Source: Neisseriales bacterium
GTDB lineage: Bacteria; Pseudomonadota; Gammaproteobacteria; Burkholderiales; UBA11063
DNA: 13,037 nt
Reading direction: 5' to 3'
Assembly: GCA_003538525.1 (NCBI GenBank)
Contig: DPRZ01000103.1
Span: 1-13,037, forward strand
The notes under the pieces were generated by a model. The model made no database searches. It was not told where the DNA came from and was given only the letters and a program-made list of their open reading frames with translations. The position numbers and the translations under genes are program-made. The stretch's first letter is position 1. Each line of letters opens with the position of its first letter. Positions 1 through 7,136 of the stretch are shown here, piece after piece.

Positions 1-779
1 TTAATCAATAACTTACCGAAAATTAAAATACTAGTTAACTGCACATAACCTAATACTACATAGGGTAAAACTTTACCGACGATAATTTCCACCGGCTTTA
101 ATGGTGTGGTTAACAGCATCTCCATTGTACCAACCGAAATTTCCGAAGTAATTGCGCTTGAGGTGAGCATGACTAAAGTCAAGGTTAAAAGCACGCCAAT
201 TAAGCCTGGGACAATATTGTATTCACTGCGGTTTGATTCGTTGTAATTGCGATGAATAATTAAATTTACGCTCCGCGACTGTGGTTGGGGTGGATTATTC
301 AATCCGCGGGCGCTGAATTCATTTATGGCTTGAGTTAAAATTGGTTGAATATTACTCAAGGCACTAGCGCTACTGCCTGGATCAGTTGCATCTAATTCAA
401 CCAATAATTCTGGATTTTCGCCCCGAATAAATTTACGAGTGAAATTAGCTGGGATGGTAATTACGAAACTAGTTTTACTTGCCGCAAGTGCTTTATGTGC
501 CGCCTGCTCATTACCTGAAGTGTCATTAATTTGAAAATAGCCTGAGGCTTGTAAATTAGTCACAAAATTACGTGTTAGTGGGCTGTTATCATAATTGATG
601 ATACTAGTTGGTAAATGTTTCGGATCTAAGCGGATGGCAAACCCGAAAATAATTAGTAACATAATTGGCAAGATAATTAACATAGCAATGGTGCCACGGT
701 CGCGAAAAATTAGCGCAAATTCCTTACGCATTAAACCCATTACGCGATTGATGGAAAAAAGAGTAGTTAAGTTATTCAT
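1..779 (-). CDS. ABC-2 type exporter permease, partial (C-terminus off the left edge)
   Basis: Inner-membrane permease of an ABC exporter. The visible 259 codons start with MNNLTTLFSINRVMGLMRKE. A short cytoplasmic stretch containing the typical KEF-L-I-RDRGT sequence is followed by a first membrane segment at about residues 30-48. A large extracytoplasmic domain comes next, opening with DPKHLPTSIINYD, which resembles the DxxHLPxAVVDxD motif of YbhS/YbhR/YhhJ-type permeases. Further membrane segments begin in the TLVMLTSS and VVLGYVQLTS stretches just before the window edge, around the conserved EISVGTMEMLLTTPL sequence. The start codon overlaps the stop of the ATPase gene in an ATGA, so translation is probably coupled. 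The frame is open to base 1, so the end and any second permease gene are not visible. The family is clear; the substrate cannot be read. Confidence 0.93.
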   Translation of the reverse strand, partial: MNNLTTLFSINRVMGLMRKEFALIFRDRGTIAMLIILPIMLLIIFGFAIRLDPKHLPTSIINYDNSPLTRNFVTNLQASGYFQINDTSGNEQAAHKALAASKTSFVITIPANFTRKFIRGENPELLVELDATDPGSSASALSNIQPILTQAINEFSARGLNNPPQPQSRSVNLIIHRNYNESNRSEYNIVPGLIGVLLTLTLVMLTSSAITSEISVGTMEMLLTTPLKPVEIIVGKVLPYVVLGYVQLTSILIFGKLLI

Positions 780-1681
780 TCTGGCATTAGTCCAATAAAA
801 ACCTCTTCAAATGAAGGTGTGGTTGCGCTATAGCTGAGTTCAGGTGTGGCAGCCATTATTTGTTGTAACTGAACTAAATTGCAGGCTGAAACTCGTAAGT
901 TGTTATTGACAAATCCAGCTAAAACGCGTGGATAATTCAGCGCAATTTCCTCAATTAATTTTTGGAGTGCGTCATGTGAACCTGTCACCAAATAACTGGC
1001 GACTTTTGAAAATCCGATAATCTCGGAAGTTGAGCCAGAATAAAGTAAATTGCCAATATTGATATAGGCGAGAGCACTGCATTTTTCGGCTTCATCCATA
1101 TAATGGGTGGTAACTAAAATCGTGGTTCCATCACGTACGGAAATTTTATGCAAATAATCCCAGAAATCTTTACGGGCTTTGGGGTCAACCCCAGCGGTTG
1201 GTTCATCTAAAAATAATAATTCTGGGCGGTGCAGTAAACAGCAGGCTAAGGCTAACGATTGTTTCCAGCCGCCCGATAAACCCGCCGCTTTTATATTTCG
1301 GTAAGGTTGTAAATTTAAATCCTCGATGATGCGCTCAATTTCACTGTTCTTGTTTTTAATTTGATAAACATCAGCCACAAAACGTAAATTTTCATAGACG
1401 GTTAAGCCAGTGTAGAAACTAAAGCGTTGTGACATATAGCCGATTTTTTGCTTAATGCTAGCGCTCTCGGTCAAAATATCATGTCCTAAACACGTTCCTG
1501 TGCCCGAACTTGGCGTGAGTAAACCACAAATGATCCGAATCGTCGTGGTTTTACCGCTGCCGTTGGAGCCTAAAAAACCGAAGATAGTTCCGCGTGGCAC
1601 TTGTAATGAGACATTATTTACCACGGTTTTAGTGCCAAAGGTTTTAGTGATATTTTGAATATCGATGGCTAAATTGCTCAT
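776..1681 (-). CDS. ABC transporter ATP-binding protein (YbhF-like, single domain)
   Basis: Cytoplasmic ATPase subunit that powers the adjacent permease. All hallmark motifs are present in this 301-residue protein: Walker A GSNGSGKT (38-45), Q-loop Q85, signature LSGGW (135-139), Walker B LLFLDEP (155-161) with catalytic E160, D-loop AGVD, and H-loop H193 in TTHYMDEAE. The W in the signature is the variant I associate with the YbhF/YhiH group of drug-export ATPases. E. coli YbhF carries two ATPase domains in tandem, whereas this protein has one and would presumably act as a homodimer. The ATG overlaps the stop of the membrane-fusion gene, and its own stop overlaps the permease start, both as ATGA. 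Export of toxic or antibiotic-like compounds is a family inference. Confidence 0.96.
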   Translation of the reverse strand: MSNLAIDIQNITKTFGTKTVVNNVSLQVPRGTIFGFLGSNGSGKTTTIRIICGLLTPSSGTGTCLGHDILTESASIKQKIGYMSQRFSFYTGLTVYENLRFVADVYQIKNKNSEIERIIEDLNLQPYRNIKAAGLSGGWKQSLALACCLLHRPELLFLDEPTAGVDPKARKDFWDYLHKISVRDGTTILVTTHYMDEAEKCSALAYINIGNLLYSGSTSEIIGFSKVASYLVTGSHDALQKLIEEIALNYPRVLAGFVNNNLRVSACNLVQLQQIMAATPELSYSATTPSFEEVFIGLMPE

Positions 1682-2508
1682 GGTTTTAACTCCAAGGTAA
1701 CTGGTTGACCTAAGTGTACTTGCGCCAAATTCGGCTGAGTTAGTCGTGCCTCTACGCGAAAGACTAATTTTTGGCGGTCCTCGCTAGAGAATATAATTGG
1801 TGGAGTGTATTCAGCTTGAGCCGAAATATAGCTAATTGTGCCAGCCTGTAAATTGGTATTACCATCGCTAGTAAAGCTAATTGCCTCGCCTAAATGTAAT
1901 TTACCTAAATCGGTTTCGGGAACAAAGAAAATTAACTTAATATTTTTGGCGCTAATTAAGGATAAAATTGGCGTGCCACTTTGCACATATTCGCTTGGTG
2001 TAAAATAACTATCGAAGATAATCCCCGATTCGGGAGCACTGTTTTGCTTGCGTTCCAGTTGCCAATTTTTTTGCGCAATATCAAATTTATTGCCAATTAA
2101 TTGAGCATTTAAACTCAGTAATTGGTTTTTTAGCACATTGAGGTTTTGTTGCGCTTGTTCCAGTTCATCACTACTGGCCGCACCTTGCGCTTGGAGTTTT
2201 TGGAGACGCACATAATTATTTTGAGTGTAGTTGATGCGATCTTGAATTTGTTGACGCTGCGCCTGTAAATTTTCTTGATTAGATTGCCCAATTGCAATAT
2301 TGCGCTGTTCGTTGGTTTGCTCTAATTTGAATAAAATTTGCCCAGCACTCACTGACTCGCCACGGGATACGTAGAGGCTGCTAATTCGCCCCGCAAAGTC
2401 GCTGGATAAATAAGTTAAATCGGCATCAATATAGCCGTTATAGGTATTAGCGTTTTTTTGGCAGGCTACCAGAAATATACCGCTGATTAATAACAAAATT
2501 TTGCGCAT
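1678..2508 (-). CDS. HlyD/YbhG-type membrane fusion lipoprotein of the ABC exporter
   Basis: Periplasmic adaptor that links an inner-membrane ABC exporter to an outer-membrane channel. The 276-residue product begins with a short lipoprotein signal peptide, MRKILLLISGIFLVAC, with a lipobox ending at Cys16. The barrel-sandwich (lipoyl-like) halves lie at about 40-63 (AGRISSLYVSRGESVSAGQ) and 158-185 (APESGIIFDSYFTPSEYVQ). A Gln/Asn/Leu-rich coiled-coil hairpin spans about 66-155. The AEYTPPIIFSSEDRQKLVFRVEA stretch (232-254) is characteristic of the YhiI/YbhG subgroup. The gene is first in the operon, with an AAGGG ribosome-binding site about 6 bases before the ATG. A promoter lies about 110 bases upstream. 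At 276 residues it is shorter than the roughly 330 I recall for E. coli YbhG, but no expected segment is missing. A matching TolC-like channel is not in the window. Confidence 0.94.
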   Translation of the reverse strand: MRKILLLISGIFLVACQKNANTYNGYIDADLTYLSSDFAGRISSLYVSRGESVSAGQILFKLEQTNEQRNIAIGQSNQENLQAQRQQIQDRINYTQNNYVRLQKLQAQGAASSDELEQAQQNLNVLKNQLLSLNAQLIGNKFDIAQKNWQLERKQNSAPESGIIFDSYFTPSEYVQSGTPILSLISAKNIKLIFFVPETDLGKLHLGEAISFTSDGNTNLQAGTISYISAQAEYTPPIIFSSEDRQKLVFRVEARLTQPNLAQVHLGQPVTLELKP

Positions 2509-2619
2509 GTTAAACCCTTTTATGCAAAGAAGAAATGACTAAAATGAATTAGTTAATCAAAATTAGTTGTATTGTTGCTCAAGTAGGTGTTGAATTTAAT
2601 AACTATTTGAAATATTTCG

Positions 2620-2648
2620 AGAATAAGTTATTTTACCGCACTTGGCAA
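2620..2648 (-). promoter_or_regulatory. Probable sigma-70 promoter of the ABC exporter operon
   Basis: On the minus strand TTGCCA (-35, bases 2648-2643) is followed after 17 bases by TATTCT (-10, bases 2625-2620). These match the consensus hexamers at 5 of 6 and 4 of 6 positions with ideal spacing. Transcription would start near 2613, giving a leader of about 105 nt before the ATG at 2508. The spacer contains the 9-mer AAGTGCGGT (see the separate entry). This was predicted by eye. Confidence 0.55.
2635..2643 (-). other. Haemophilus-type DNA uptake signal 9-mer
   Basis: The minus strand reads AAGTGCGGT, immediately followed by the AT-rich AAAATAACTTATT. This is the core and typical flank of the uptake signal sequence of Haemophilus influenzae and relatives. 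A single perfect 9-mer on either strand of 13 kb would arise by chance roughly one time in ten, so one copy is suggestive only. I saw no second copy. Pasteurellaceae chromosomes of this type usually carry about one per 1-2 kb. Confidence 0.4.
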
Positions 2649-2697
2649 ATTGTTTTGCTTGATTAAGTCTAGATTATAGTTGCAGGGTGTAAGATTG

Positions 2698-2723
2698 AAC
2701 AACTAAGCAAAAACTTAGTTGTT
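2698..2723 (-). terminator. Hairpin terminator downstream of the small 100-residue gene
   Basis: A perfect 10-bp inverted repeat (arms 2698-2707 and 2714-2723, AACAACTAAG and its complement) has a 6-base loop that reads TTTTTG on the minus strand. It lies 26 bases after the stop of the leftward gene ending at 2750, and the minus strand continues TTCAATCTTAC, a poor T-tract. It probably stops transcription from that gene before the exporter promoter. The symmetric stem could also act weakly in the other direction. Confidence 0.55.
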
Positions 2724-2749
2724 AGAATTGAAAGGAATTGTTGTGGAGC

Positions 2750-3052
2750 TTAAATTTGAGGCTTGCGCGTTCCTTGAATTGGGAGTTTGCCAAATAAAAC
2801 TTTAGCTTCACCACTAAAGCCTTCCTCAGTAACTTCACCGCTAATTTGTGCATTAATTTCACCCATTGAAATAGAAATTTGGGTGGTGAAAGTAATCTGA
2901 TTGCCATCAATGCTGCCGTTGATTGGAAAAGTTGCCTTGGTGGTAATAAATTCACCAGTTAAATCATTTCCTGCGCTGATTAAATGCAAAGTTGCAAATT
3001 TTTCACCGAGTGGAGTTTTTATATTTATATCAAAATAGCCATCAATACTCAT
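2750..3052 (-). CDS. Small beta-rich protein with an internal duplication, function unknown
   Basis: The 100-residue product (MSIDGYFDINIKTPLGEKFA...) has no signal peptide and no membrane segment, so it is probably cytoplasmic. It alternates hydrophobic and polar residues as expected of an all-beta sandwich or barrel. It contains two related halves: TPLGEKFATLHLISAGNDLTG...FPINGSIDG and ISMGEINAQISGEVTEEGFSG...LPIQGTRKP. I recognise this as a widespread small conserved hypothetical family also found as a C-terminal appendage of some oxidoreductases, but I know no assigned function. This ATG was chosen because AAAGGACA sits 5-12 bases upstream. The longer in-frame reading to 3217 would start at a codon with no Shine-Dalgarno sequence and adds a Cys/Lys-rich, non-conserved-looking stretch. 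The gene is divergent from the regulator gene at 3252. Confidence 0.82.
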   Translation of the reverse strand: MSIDGYFDINIKTPLGEKFATLHLISAGNDLTGEFITTKATFPINGSIDGNQITFTTQISISMGEINAQISGEVTEEGFSGEAKVLFGKLPIQGTRKPQI

Positions 3053-3133
3053 GTTGTGTCCTTTTAAAATGTATGATTTGAACGTAACGGCGGTAAGTTT
3101 AATACAAAATTCGTGAATACAGCAACGTTTTTC

Positions 3134-3151
3134 GCATTTAACCGTAAATGC
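3134..3151. promoter_or_regulatory. Palindromic operator candidate in the divergent control region
   Basis: Perfect 7-bp inverted repeat GCATTTA-ACCG-TAAATGC. It lies 25 bases upstream of the predicted -35 of the rightward regulator gene and about 80 bases upstream of the leftward small gene. Two direct copies of TTTGGTGT (3167-3174 and 3176-3183, 9-bp period) overlap that -35. Both are plausible regulator-binding sites, perhaps for the adjacent LuxR-type protein. There is no direct evidence of binding. Confidence 0.35.
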
Positions 3152-3176
3152 TGCGGAGTGAGTTAGTTTGGTGTAT

Positions 3177-3206
3177 TTGGTGTTGTATTGGTAATTTGAG
3201 TATAAT
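3177..3206 (+). promoter_or_regulatory. Probable sigma-70 promoter of the PAS/LuxR regulator gene
   Basis: TTGGTG (3177-3182) and a perfect TATAAT (3201-3206) are separated by 18 bases. Transcription would start near 3213, about 40 nt before the start codon. The -35 is weak (the TTG half only) and is overlapped by a tandem TTTGGTGT repeat, which would suit activator or repressor control. Confidence 0.55.
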
Positions 3207-3251
3207 ACGTGCAGCAACTAATTGCATAAATGTACTGAATAATAATTTTGA

Positions 3252-3992
3252 ATGATAAAAATGGATAAGTATAGCCTAAGTAATGAAGATCAAATTTTCC
3301 TCGATGAATTTGTGGATAGTTTTAAACGTGTGTTTCTGGCGGTGCCAAATTTCATGGGCGGCGTTGCAAGCATCAATCATCAACCATTGTATTTAGCACG
3401 GCTTAGTGCAGAATTTGGGGTAAGTGCCGAGGAATTATTTAAGTTATTTCAAAGCCCTCTGGTGACTAATTTATTTGATGAAGTTGTTAGTACCCAACAA
3501 GCTAAAAAACTGCTGGTGGTACGCTCATTTAGTAATTATTTAGCCAAGATTTTTGTTGCTTCATGGTTGCCGGTTATCAATCCACAGACGCAAAATATTG
3601 TTGCGATTATGGTGGATGCCCATCCTTTGGAGGTATGCAATATTTCGAGCATTTTGGCTCGTTTTTATAAATATGGTGACACCAAGATTCATTCGCTGAA
3701 TACGGAGAATTTAAGCTTGACTGAGCGTGAAAAACAAGTAATTTTCTTTTTTATGCTGAACTTTTCGAGTCAGGATATTGCCGATTTGATTGCCAAAATT
3801 GAAGCTAAAGTCATGTCCAAAAATGCAATTGATCAGATGTTTAATAAGCAATTATTGCCTAAGTTTGGGGTCTATAGTCGTAAGGCACTGTATGATAAAT
3901 TACAAGATTTGGGCTATGATCGCTTGCTGCCGCACAATGTGTTACAAGAGGGGTTTATTCTGGATGTTTCGGATTATGTGGTTTTTGCTTGA
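3252..3992 (+). CDS. PAS-like/LuxR-type HTH transcriptional regulator
   Basis: The 246-residue protein has an N-terminal sensor-like region (about 25-145), which resembles PAS-type ligand-binding modules in its VPNFMGGVASINHQPLYLARL and PQTQNIVAIMVDAHPLEVCN stretches. A C-terminal helix-turn-helix follows at about 153-220, beginning LSLTEREKQVIFFFML, the usual entry into a LuxR/GerE domain. The recognition part is atypical: about ten extra residues (AKIEAKVMSK) separate the scaffold helix (SSQDIADLI) from the next helix (AIDQMFNKQL). DNA binding is likely but the target is unknown. Two in-frame ATGs (3252 and 3261) precede the conserved part and neither has a good Shine-Dalgarno sequence, so translation may be weak or the start may be the second ATG. 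The gene is divergent from the small gene at 2750 and convergent with the nuclease gene, with only 23 bases between the two stops. Confidence 0.75.
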   Translation: MIKMDKYSLSNEDQIFLDEFVDSFKRVFLAVPNFMGGVASINHQPLYLARLSAEFGVSAEELFKLFQSPLVTNLFDEVVSTQQAKKLLVVRSFSNYLAKIFVASWLPVINPQTQNIVAIMVDAHPLEVCNISSILARFYKYGDTKIHSLNTENLSLTEREKQVIFFFMLNFSSQDIADLIAKIEAKVMSKNAIDQMFNKQLLPKFGVYSRKALYDKLQDLGYDRLLPHNVLQEGFILDVSDYVVFA

Positions 3993-4015
3993 TCGCTCGT
4001 TGAAGTTTAAGCTTT

Positions 4016-5200
4016 TTAAATCAAATTAATCATCTCCGAGGTATAGTTATAACGATAATTGATAATTTCCCCTGAGATAATTAACTCGATGGCTTGGTTG
4101 ATGATGTGAAGCGGCACTGTAAACCACTCGCGCGGATTATACCGCGCGCCATGTTCGCCAAATATATCTAAATTTAAACAAGCACTACCAAAAAATTTAT
4201 GCAGTAATTGCTCAAATTTTTGCGGATTCATGTTGTAGCATTGATAAATAGCCATAATTTCAACTGCCGCCATTAAGTAGGTTGCTTCATTTTCAGCATT
4301 TTTTATGCGTTCTTCAACTGGCATAGTCGAATAACCAATTTTATATAAATTATCGATACTCACAATTTTTGAGTCAGTGCTTCTGGACTTAAGCACATAA
4401 ATATAACCGCTTTGCTGATCTTCATCGTTAATAATTTCAAATCCTCGGTTAAATGTTTCTAAATCAGAAACTTGACTGGCTGAAACTAAAAATCCATCTT
4501 CATAGAGCATTTTACCCAGTGAACGAAATAACATGTTTGATTCTGTGCCATTTTCAAACACACTATAAACTCGTCCATCTAGCTTGCTGTTTTTATCGCG
4601 GACTAAATCATAAATAACATCTAAATAACCGAGTACGCCTTTAGCCACAAAAAATGATTTCTCGGTTAAATTTGCCTCGTTAAACGCGACTAGTTTACGT
4701 TGTCCGGATTTTATTTCTGCATGACATTGTTTAAATAATTCCTCGTATTGAGCAAAGTTTTTACATTGCTTACGCCGTGCGACAAAATCAGCACTTTCGC
4801 GTTCGGTATTCAGTGGGATATGTTTTAAGGTGAAGATGTCTTCATCATCGATTAAGTCGGTAAATTCAGCGCTATTTAAAATATCATCCAAAGAACTGGG
4901 TAATGGTTCACTCTGAATTAATAGATGATGCCGATCATATTCTTGCAGCATTTCGCATTTTAGTGCCTCTTCACGTAGTCCAAGCAAACGAGAATACAGT
5001 TTGCGTTCATTAATATCGTTACTCGCAGCAGGCGCATGCCCAGTTTGATCAATAAATTGATTGATTTCTTCAAAAGATTCTACTAGCCGCTGATCTGCAT
5101 TTTGTGCGATGGATGGTTTGCTGGTTACCTTAAACGATTCACCGAAGATTGCGTCATTTAAAATATCATCAAGGCTACTATATTGGCTAAAATTATCCAT
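4016..5200 (-). CDS. GIY-YIG (T5orf172/MUG113-type) nuclease, partner of the SF2 helicase
   Basis: Predicted DNA endonuclease of 394 residues. The C-terminal domain (about 264-370) carries the degenerate GIY-YIG pattern of the T5orf172 family: GYIYVL (265-270), YKIG (286-289), R298 in VEERIKNAE, E330 in KFEQLLHKFF, and REWF (357-360). A middle region with DGRVYSVFENGTESNMLFRSL (208-228) is typical of large bacterial members of the family. The N-terminus holds two near-identical short motifs, SSLDDILNDAIF (8-19) and SSLDDILNSAEF (102-113), which probably bind a partner. The chosen ATG lies inside the last codons of the helicase gene, giving an 8-base overlap (ATGGATAA), with AAGAAAG upstream. 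A reading 14 codons longer is possible but would overlap the helicase more deeply and look unlike the family. I recall Bacillus subtilis YeeC as the same type. Last gene of the operon; no clear terminator follows. Confidence 0.88.
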   Translation of the reverse strand: MDNFSQYSSLDDILNDAIFGESFKVTSKPSIAQNADQRLVESFEEINQFIDQTGHAPAASNDINERKLYSRLLGLREEALKCEMLQEYDRHHLLIQSEPLPSSLDDILNSAEFTDLIDDEDIFTLKHIPLNTERESADFVARRKQCKNFAQYEELFKQCHAEIKSGQRKLVAFNEANLTEKSFFVAKGVLGYLDVIYDLVRDKNSKLDGRVYSVFENGTESNMLFRSLGKMLYEDGFLVSASQVSDLETFNRGFEIINDEDQQSGYIYVLKSRSTDSKIVSIDNLYKIGYSTMPVEERIKNAENEATYLMAAVEIMAIYQCYNMNPQKFEQLLHKFFGSACLNLDIFGEHGARYNPREWFTVPLHIINQAIELIISGEIINYRYNYTSEMINLI

Positions 5201-7124
5201 GATTAGCTTTCTTGCGGGCATAGTCACGCATGTAGAGGACAAACTCAGCTAAACGTCGTTCCAATGGGTCACTGGCATTAATCTCGGGATTACGTTGTGC
5301 ATGTTGTTTGAATGCGTTAAATTTAGGAGCTAACAGCAAAGCTTCTTTTTCAGTCATCTCAATTCGAGTCGCATTAATGGCTTCTTGAATTAATTTTAAT
5401 ACGCGGGTGGTAACTGATTTAGATAAAATCTCAAACGCTTTTTGAAACGGATTAATGCTGTCAATTAGATCAATATGTAAATCTTCAATATTGACAAATT
5501 TTCCAGCCATGCGGACAAATTGTTTATTACCTTCTTGCTTAATTTCACCGTTTTTAATGACCGAATCAACTACAACATGTTGGCGTACTTCTTCAATTTC
5601 CGCCGCATTTAATTCAGGATATTTAATTTGAATTATCTTTGGAATCAAAACTTTACTAATTACCTCAGGTTCTAGATTCCCCGGCATGGCTTTGAGCATC
5701 TGCGAATCTTGCAAAATGGTAGCTTTAAGATCGTTGAGATCAGATTCAATAATATCTTGTACCCGTTTGGATGAGGGCATTTTAAAACCGCGGATTTTTA
5801 TGGTTCCTGCTTCTGGTAAATCATCATCGGATAATTTTGTCTTAAATTTGAAATTTGGGGCTAAAACTTGCTCCATTAATAAGGATGCGGTAATCGCTTT
5901 TAGCATATTATTTACCGATAAATTTACTTCTGCGTCTTGTGCATCGGGTTGTGCAATCAAGTTGGTAAATTGTGCATGAGTTTTATTCTGACTATCCCGA
6001 GTGGCACGCCCAATAATTTGAATAATTTCGGTTAATGAGCCACGATAACCAACCGTTAAGGCATGTTCACAATATGGCCAGTCAAAGCCCTCTTTTGCCA
6101 TCCCCAAGGCGATAATCAAATCAATATCATCGGCGGAGGTAATCTGGCGTAAATACGCAGAAATTTTGTCACGAGCAATTGAATTATCATTAACCAAGTC
6201 GGCAATCTTGATAATTTTGCCGTCGCTATGACGCTTAACATAAATTACTTGAGTTTCACTATCGACATGATCAATTGCGCCGATGTGATCAATAATGAAG
6301 TCAACTTCGCCATATTTATCTTTTAATGATTCGCCTGAATTAACACTTGGAATATGTAAAATAGTTTTCTTATCGGTATCTAAAACCTCCATAATTGCCG
6401 AGGTGTAACGCCCTTGATAAAAATGGTAGCCTATCCCTAGCGATTTAAGATAAGTATAACCGTTTAATTGCTCATAATAATTGTAAGTCACTTTATCAAA
6501 TTTAGCTTCATCTTCGGGCGTTAAGACAGGCACGCTATCACCGCGGAAATAAGAGCCTGTCATTGCAATAATATGTGCACTGGAGTTTTGCATAATTGAG
6601 CGTAATAATTCGCCGAGACGACTATCTGCATCGGCTGAAACATGATGGAACTCATCAATCGCCAGTAATACATGATTAAACTCAGACTCTTCTAATTCTT
6701 CACAAGCAAAACGCAGGGTTGCATGCGTACAGATGAGAATTTGCTCATCAGTGTGGATAAAGTTTTTAAATGCACCAACTTTGCTAGTACTGCCATCCGT
6801 ACCTGGGGTACACAAATTATAATTATCATTCGGTTGCCAATTCGCAAAAAAACCATATTGCATAAGATCGGTCGTTGCAAATGAGCTACCAATTGAGCGC
6901 TCAGGAACCGCCACAATGACTTTTTTAATTCCTTGATTGATTAACTTATCCAGTGCAATAAACATTAAGGCACGTGATTTACCTGAGGCAGGCGGAGCTT
7001 TTAATAACAAGTATTGTGAATTGCGGGCTGCAAAAGCTTTAGCTTGCATTTCACGCATGCCAGAGTTATTTATTTTTGAGCTTTGCCCAGTTTGCTCATA
7101 GCGTACATGTACCAAATCAGTCAT
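5193..7124 (-). CDS. SF2 DEAD/DEAH-box helicase (ResIII-like), restriction effector subunit
   Basis: A 643-residue ATP-dependent DNA helicase or translocase. Superfamily 2 motifs appear in order: motif I APPASGKS (43-50), motif Ia region VIVAVPERS, motif II DEFH (157-160), motif III MTGS (188-191), motif V GMAKEGFDWP (341-350), and motif VI QIIGRATRD (369-377) preceded by YRGSLTEII. The C-terminal 260 residues are mostly helical and show no nuclease motif that I can recognise. It lacks the N-terminal nuclease of HsdR and the length of a type III Res subunit. Cleavage would therefore have to come from the GIY-YIG protein encoded directly downstream with an 8-base overlap. I recall Bacillus subtilis YeeB as the same kind of protein. 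The ATG follows the RhuM stop by 12 bases, with AGAAAG as a modest ribosome-binding site. Confidence 0.93.
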   Translation of the reverse strand: MTDLVHVRYEQTGQSSKINNSGMREMQAKAFAARNSQYLLLKAPPASGKSRALMFIALDKLINQGIKKVIVAVPERSIGSSFATTDLMQYGFFANWQPNDNYNLCTPGTDGSTSKVGAFKNFIHTDEQILICTHATLRFACEELEESEFNHVLLAIDEFHHVSADADSRLGELLRSIMQNSSAHIIAMTGSYFRGDSVPVLTPEDEAKFDKVTYNYYEQLNGYTYLKSLGIGYHFYQGRYTSAIMEVLDTDKKTILHIPSVNSGESLKDKYGEVDFIIDHIGAIDHVDSETQVIYVKRHSDGKIIKIADLVNDNSIARDKISAYLRQITSADDIDLIIALGMAKEGFDWPYCEHALTVGYRGSLTEIIQIIGRATRDSQNKTHAQFTNLIAQPDAQDAEVNLSVNNMLKAITASLLMEQVLAPNFKFKTKLSDDDLPEAGTIKIRGFKMPSSKRVQDIIESDLNDLKATILQDSQMLKAMPGNLEPEVISKVLIPKIIQIKYPELNAAEIEEVRQHVVVDSVIKNGEIKQEGNKQFVRMAGKFVNIEDLHIDLIDSINPFQKAFEILSKSVTTRVLKLIQEAINATRIEMTEKEALLLAPKFNAFKQHAQRNPEINASDPLERRLAEFVLYMRDYARKKANHG

Positions 7125-7136
7125 TTGTGTTTCTTT

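Noticed and set aside
3053..3217. A longer 155-residue reading of the small beta protein
   Set aside because: The extension overlaps the divergent promoter region, is rich in Cys and Lys unlike the rest, and the ATG at 3052 has AAAGGACA in front of it.
3993..4015. Bidirectional terminator between the convergent regulator and nuclease genes
   Set aside because: The 23-base gap holds only a short AT palindrome around AAGCTT and no GC-rich stem, so a functional terminator cannot be supported.
5686..5979. A 97-codon open frame on the plus strand opposite the helicase gene
   Set aside because: It is antisense to a fully supported helicase, has no ribosome-binding site or recognisable domain, and follows from the codon pattern of the opposite strand. 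The same applies to the other plus-strand frames at 1455-1658, 8471-8677, 10565-10801 and 11367-11669.
5193..7124. Helicase as HsdR of a type I system, or as HamB of a Hachiman system
   Set aside because: It is too short and lacks the N-terminal nuclease of HsdR, no HsdM or HsdS is adjacent, and the partner is a GIY-YIG protein rather than a HamA (DUF1837) protein.
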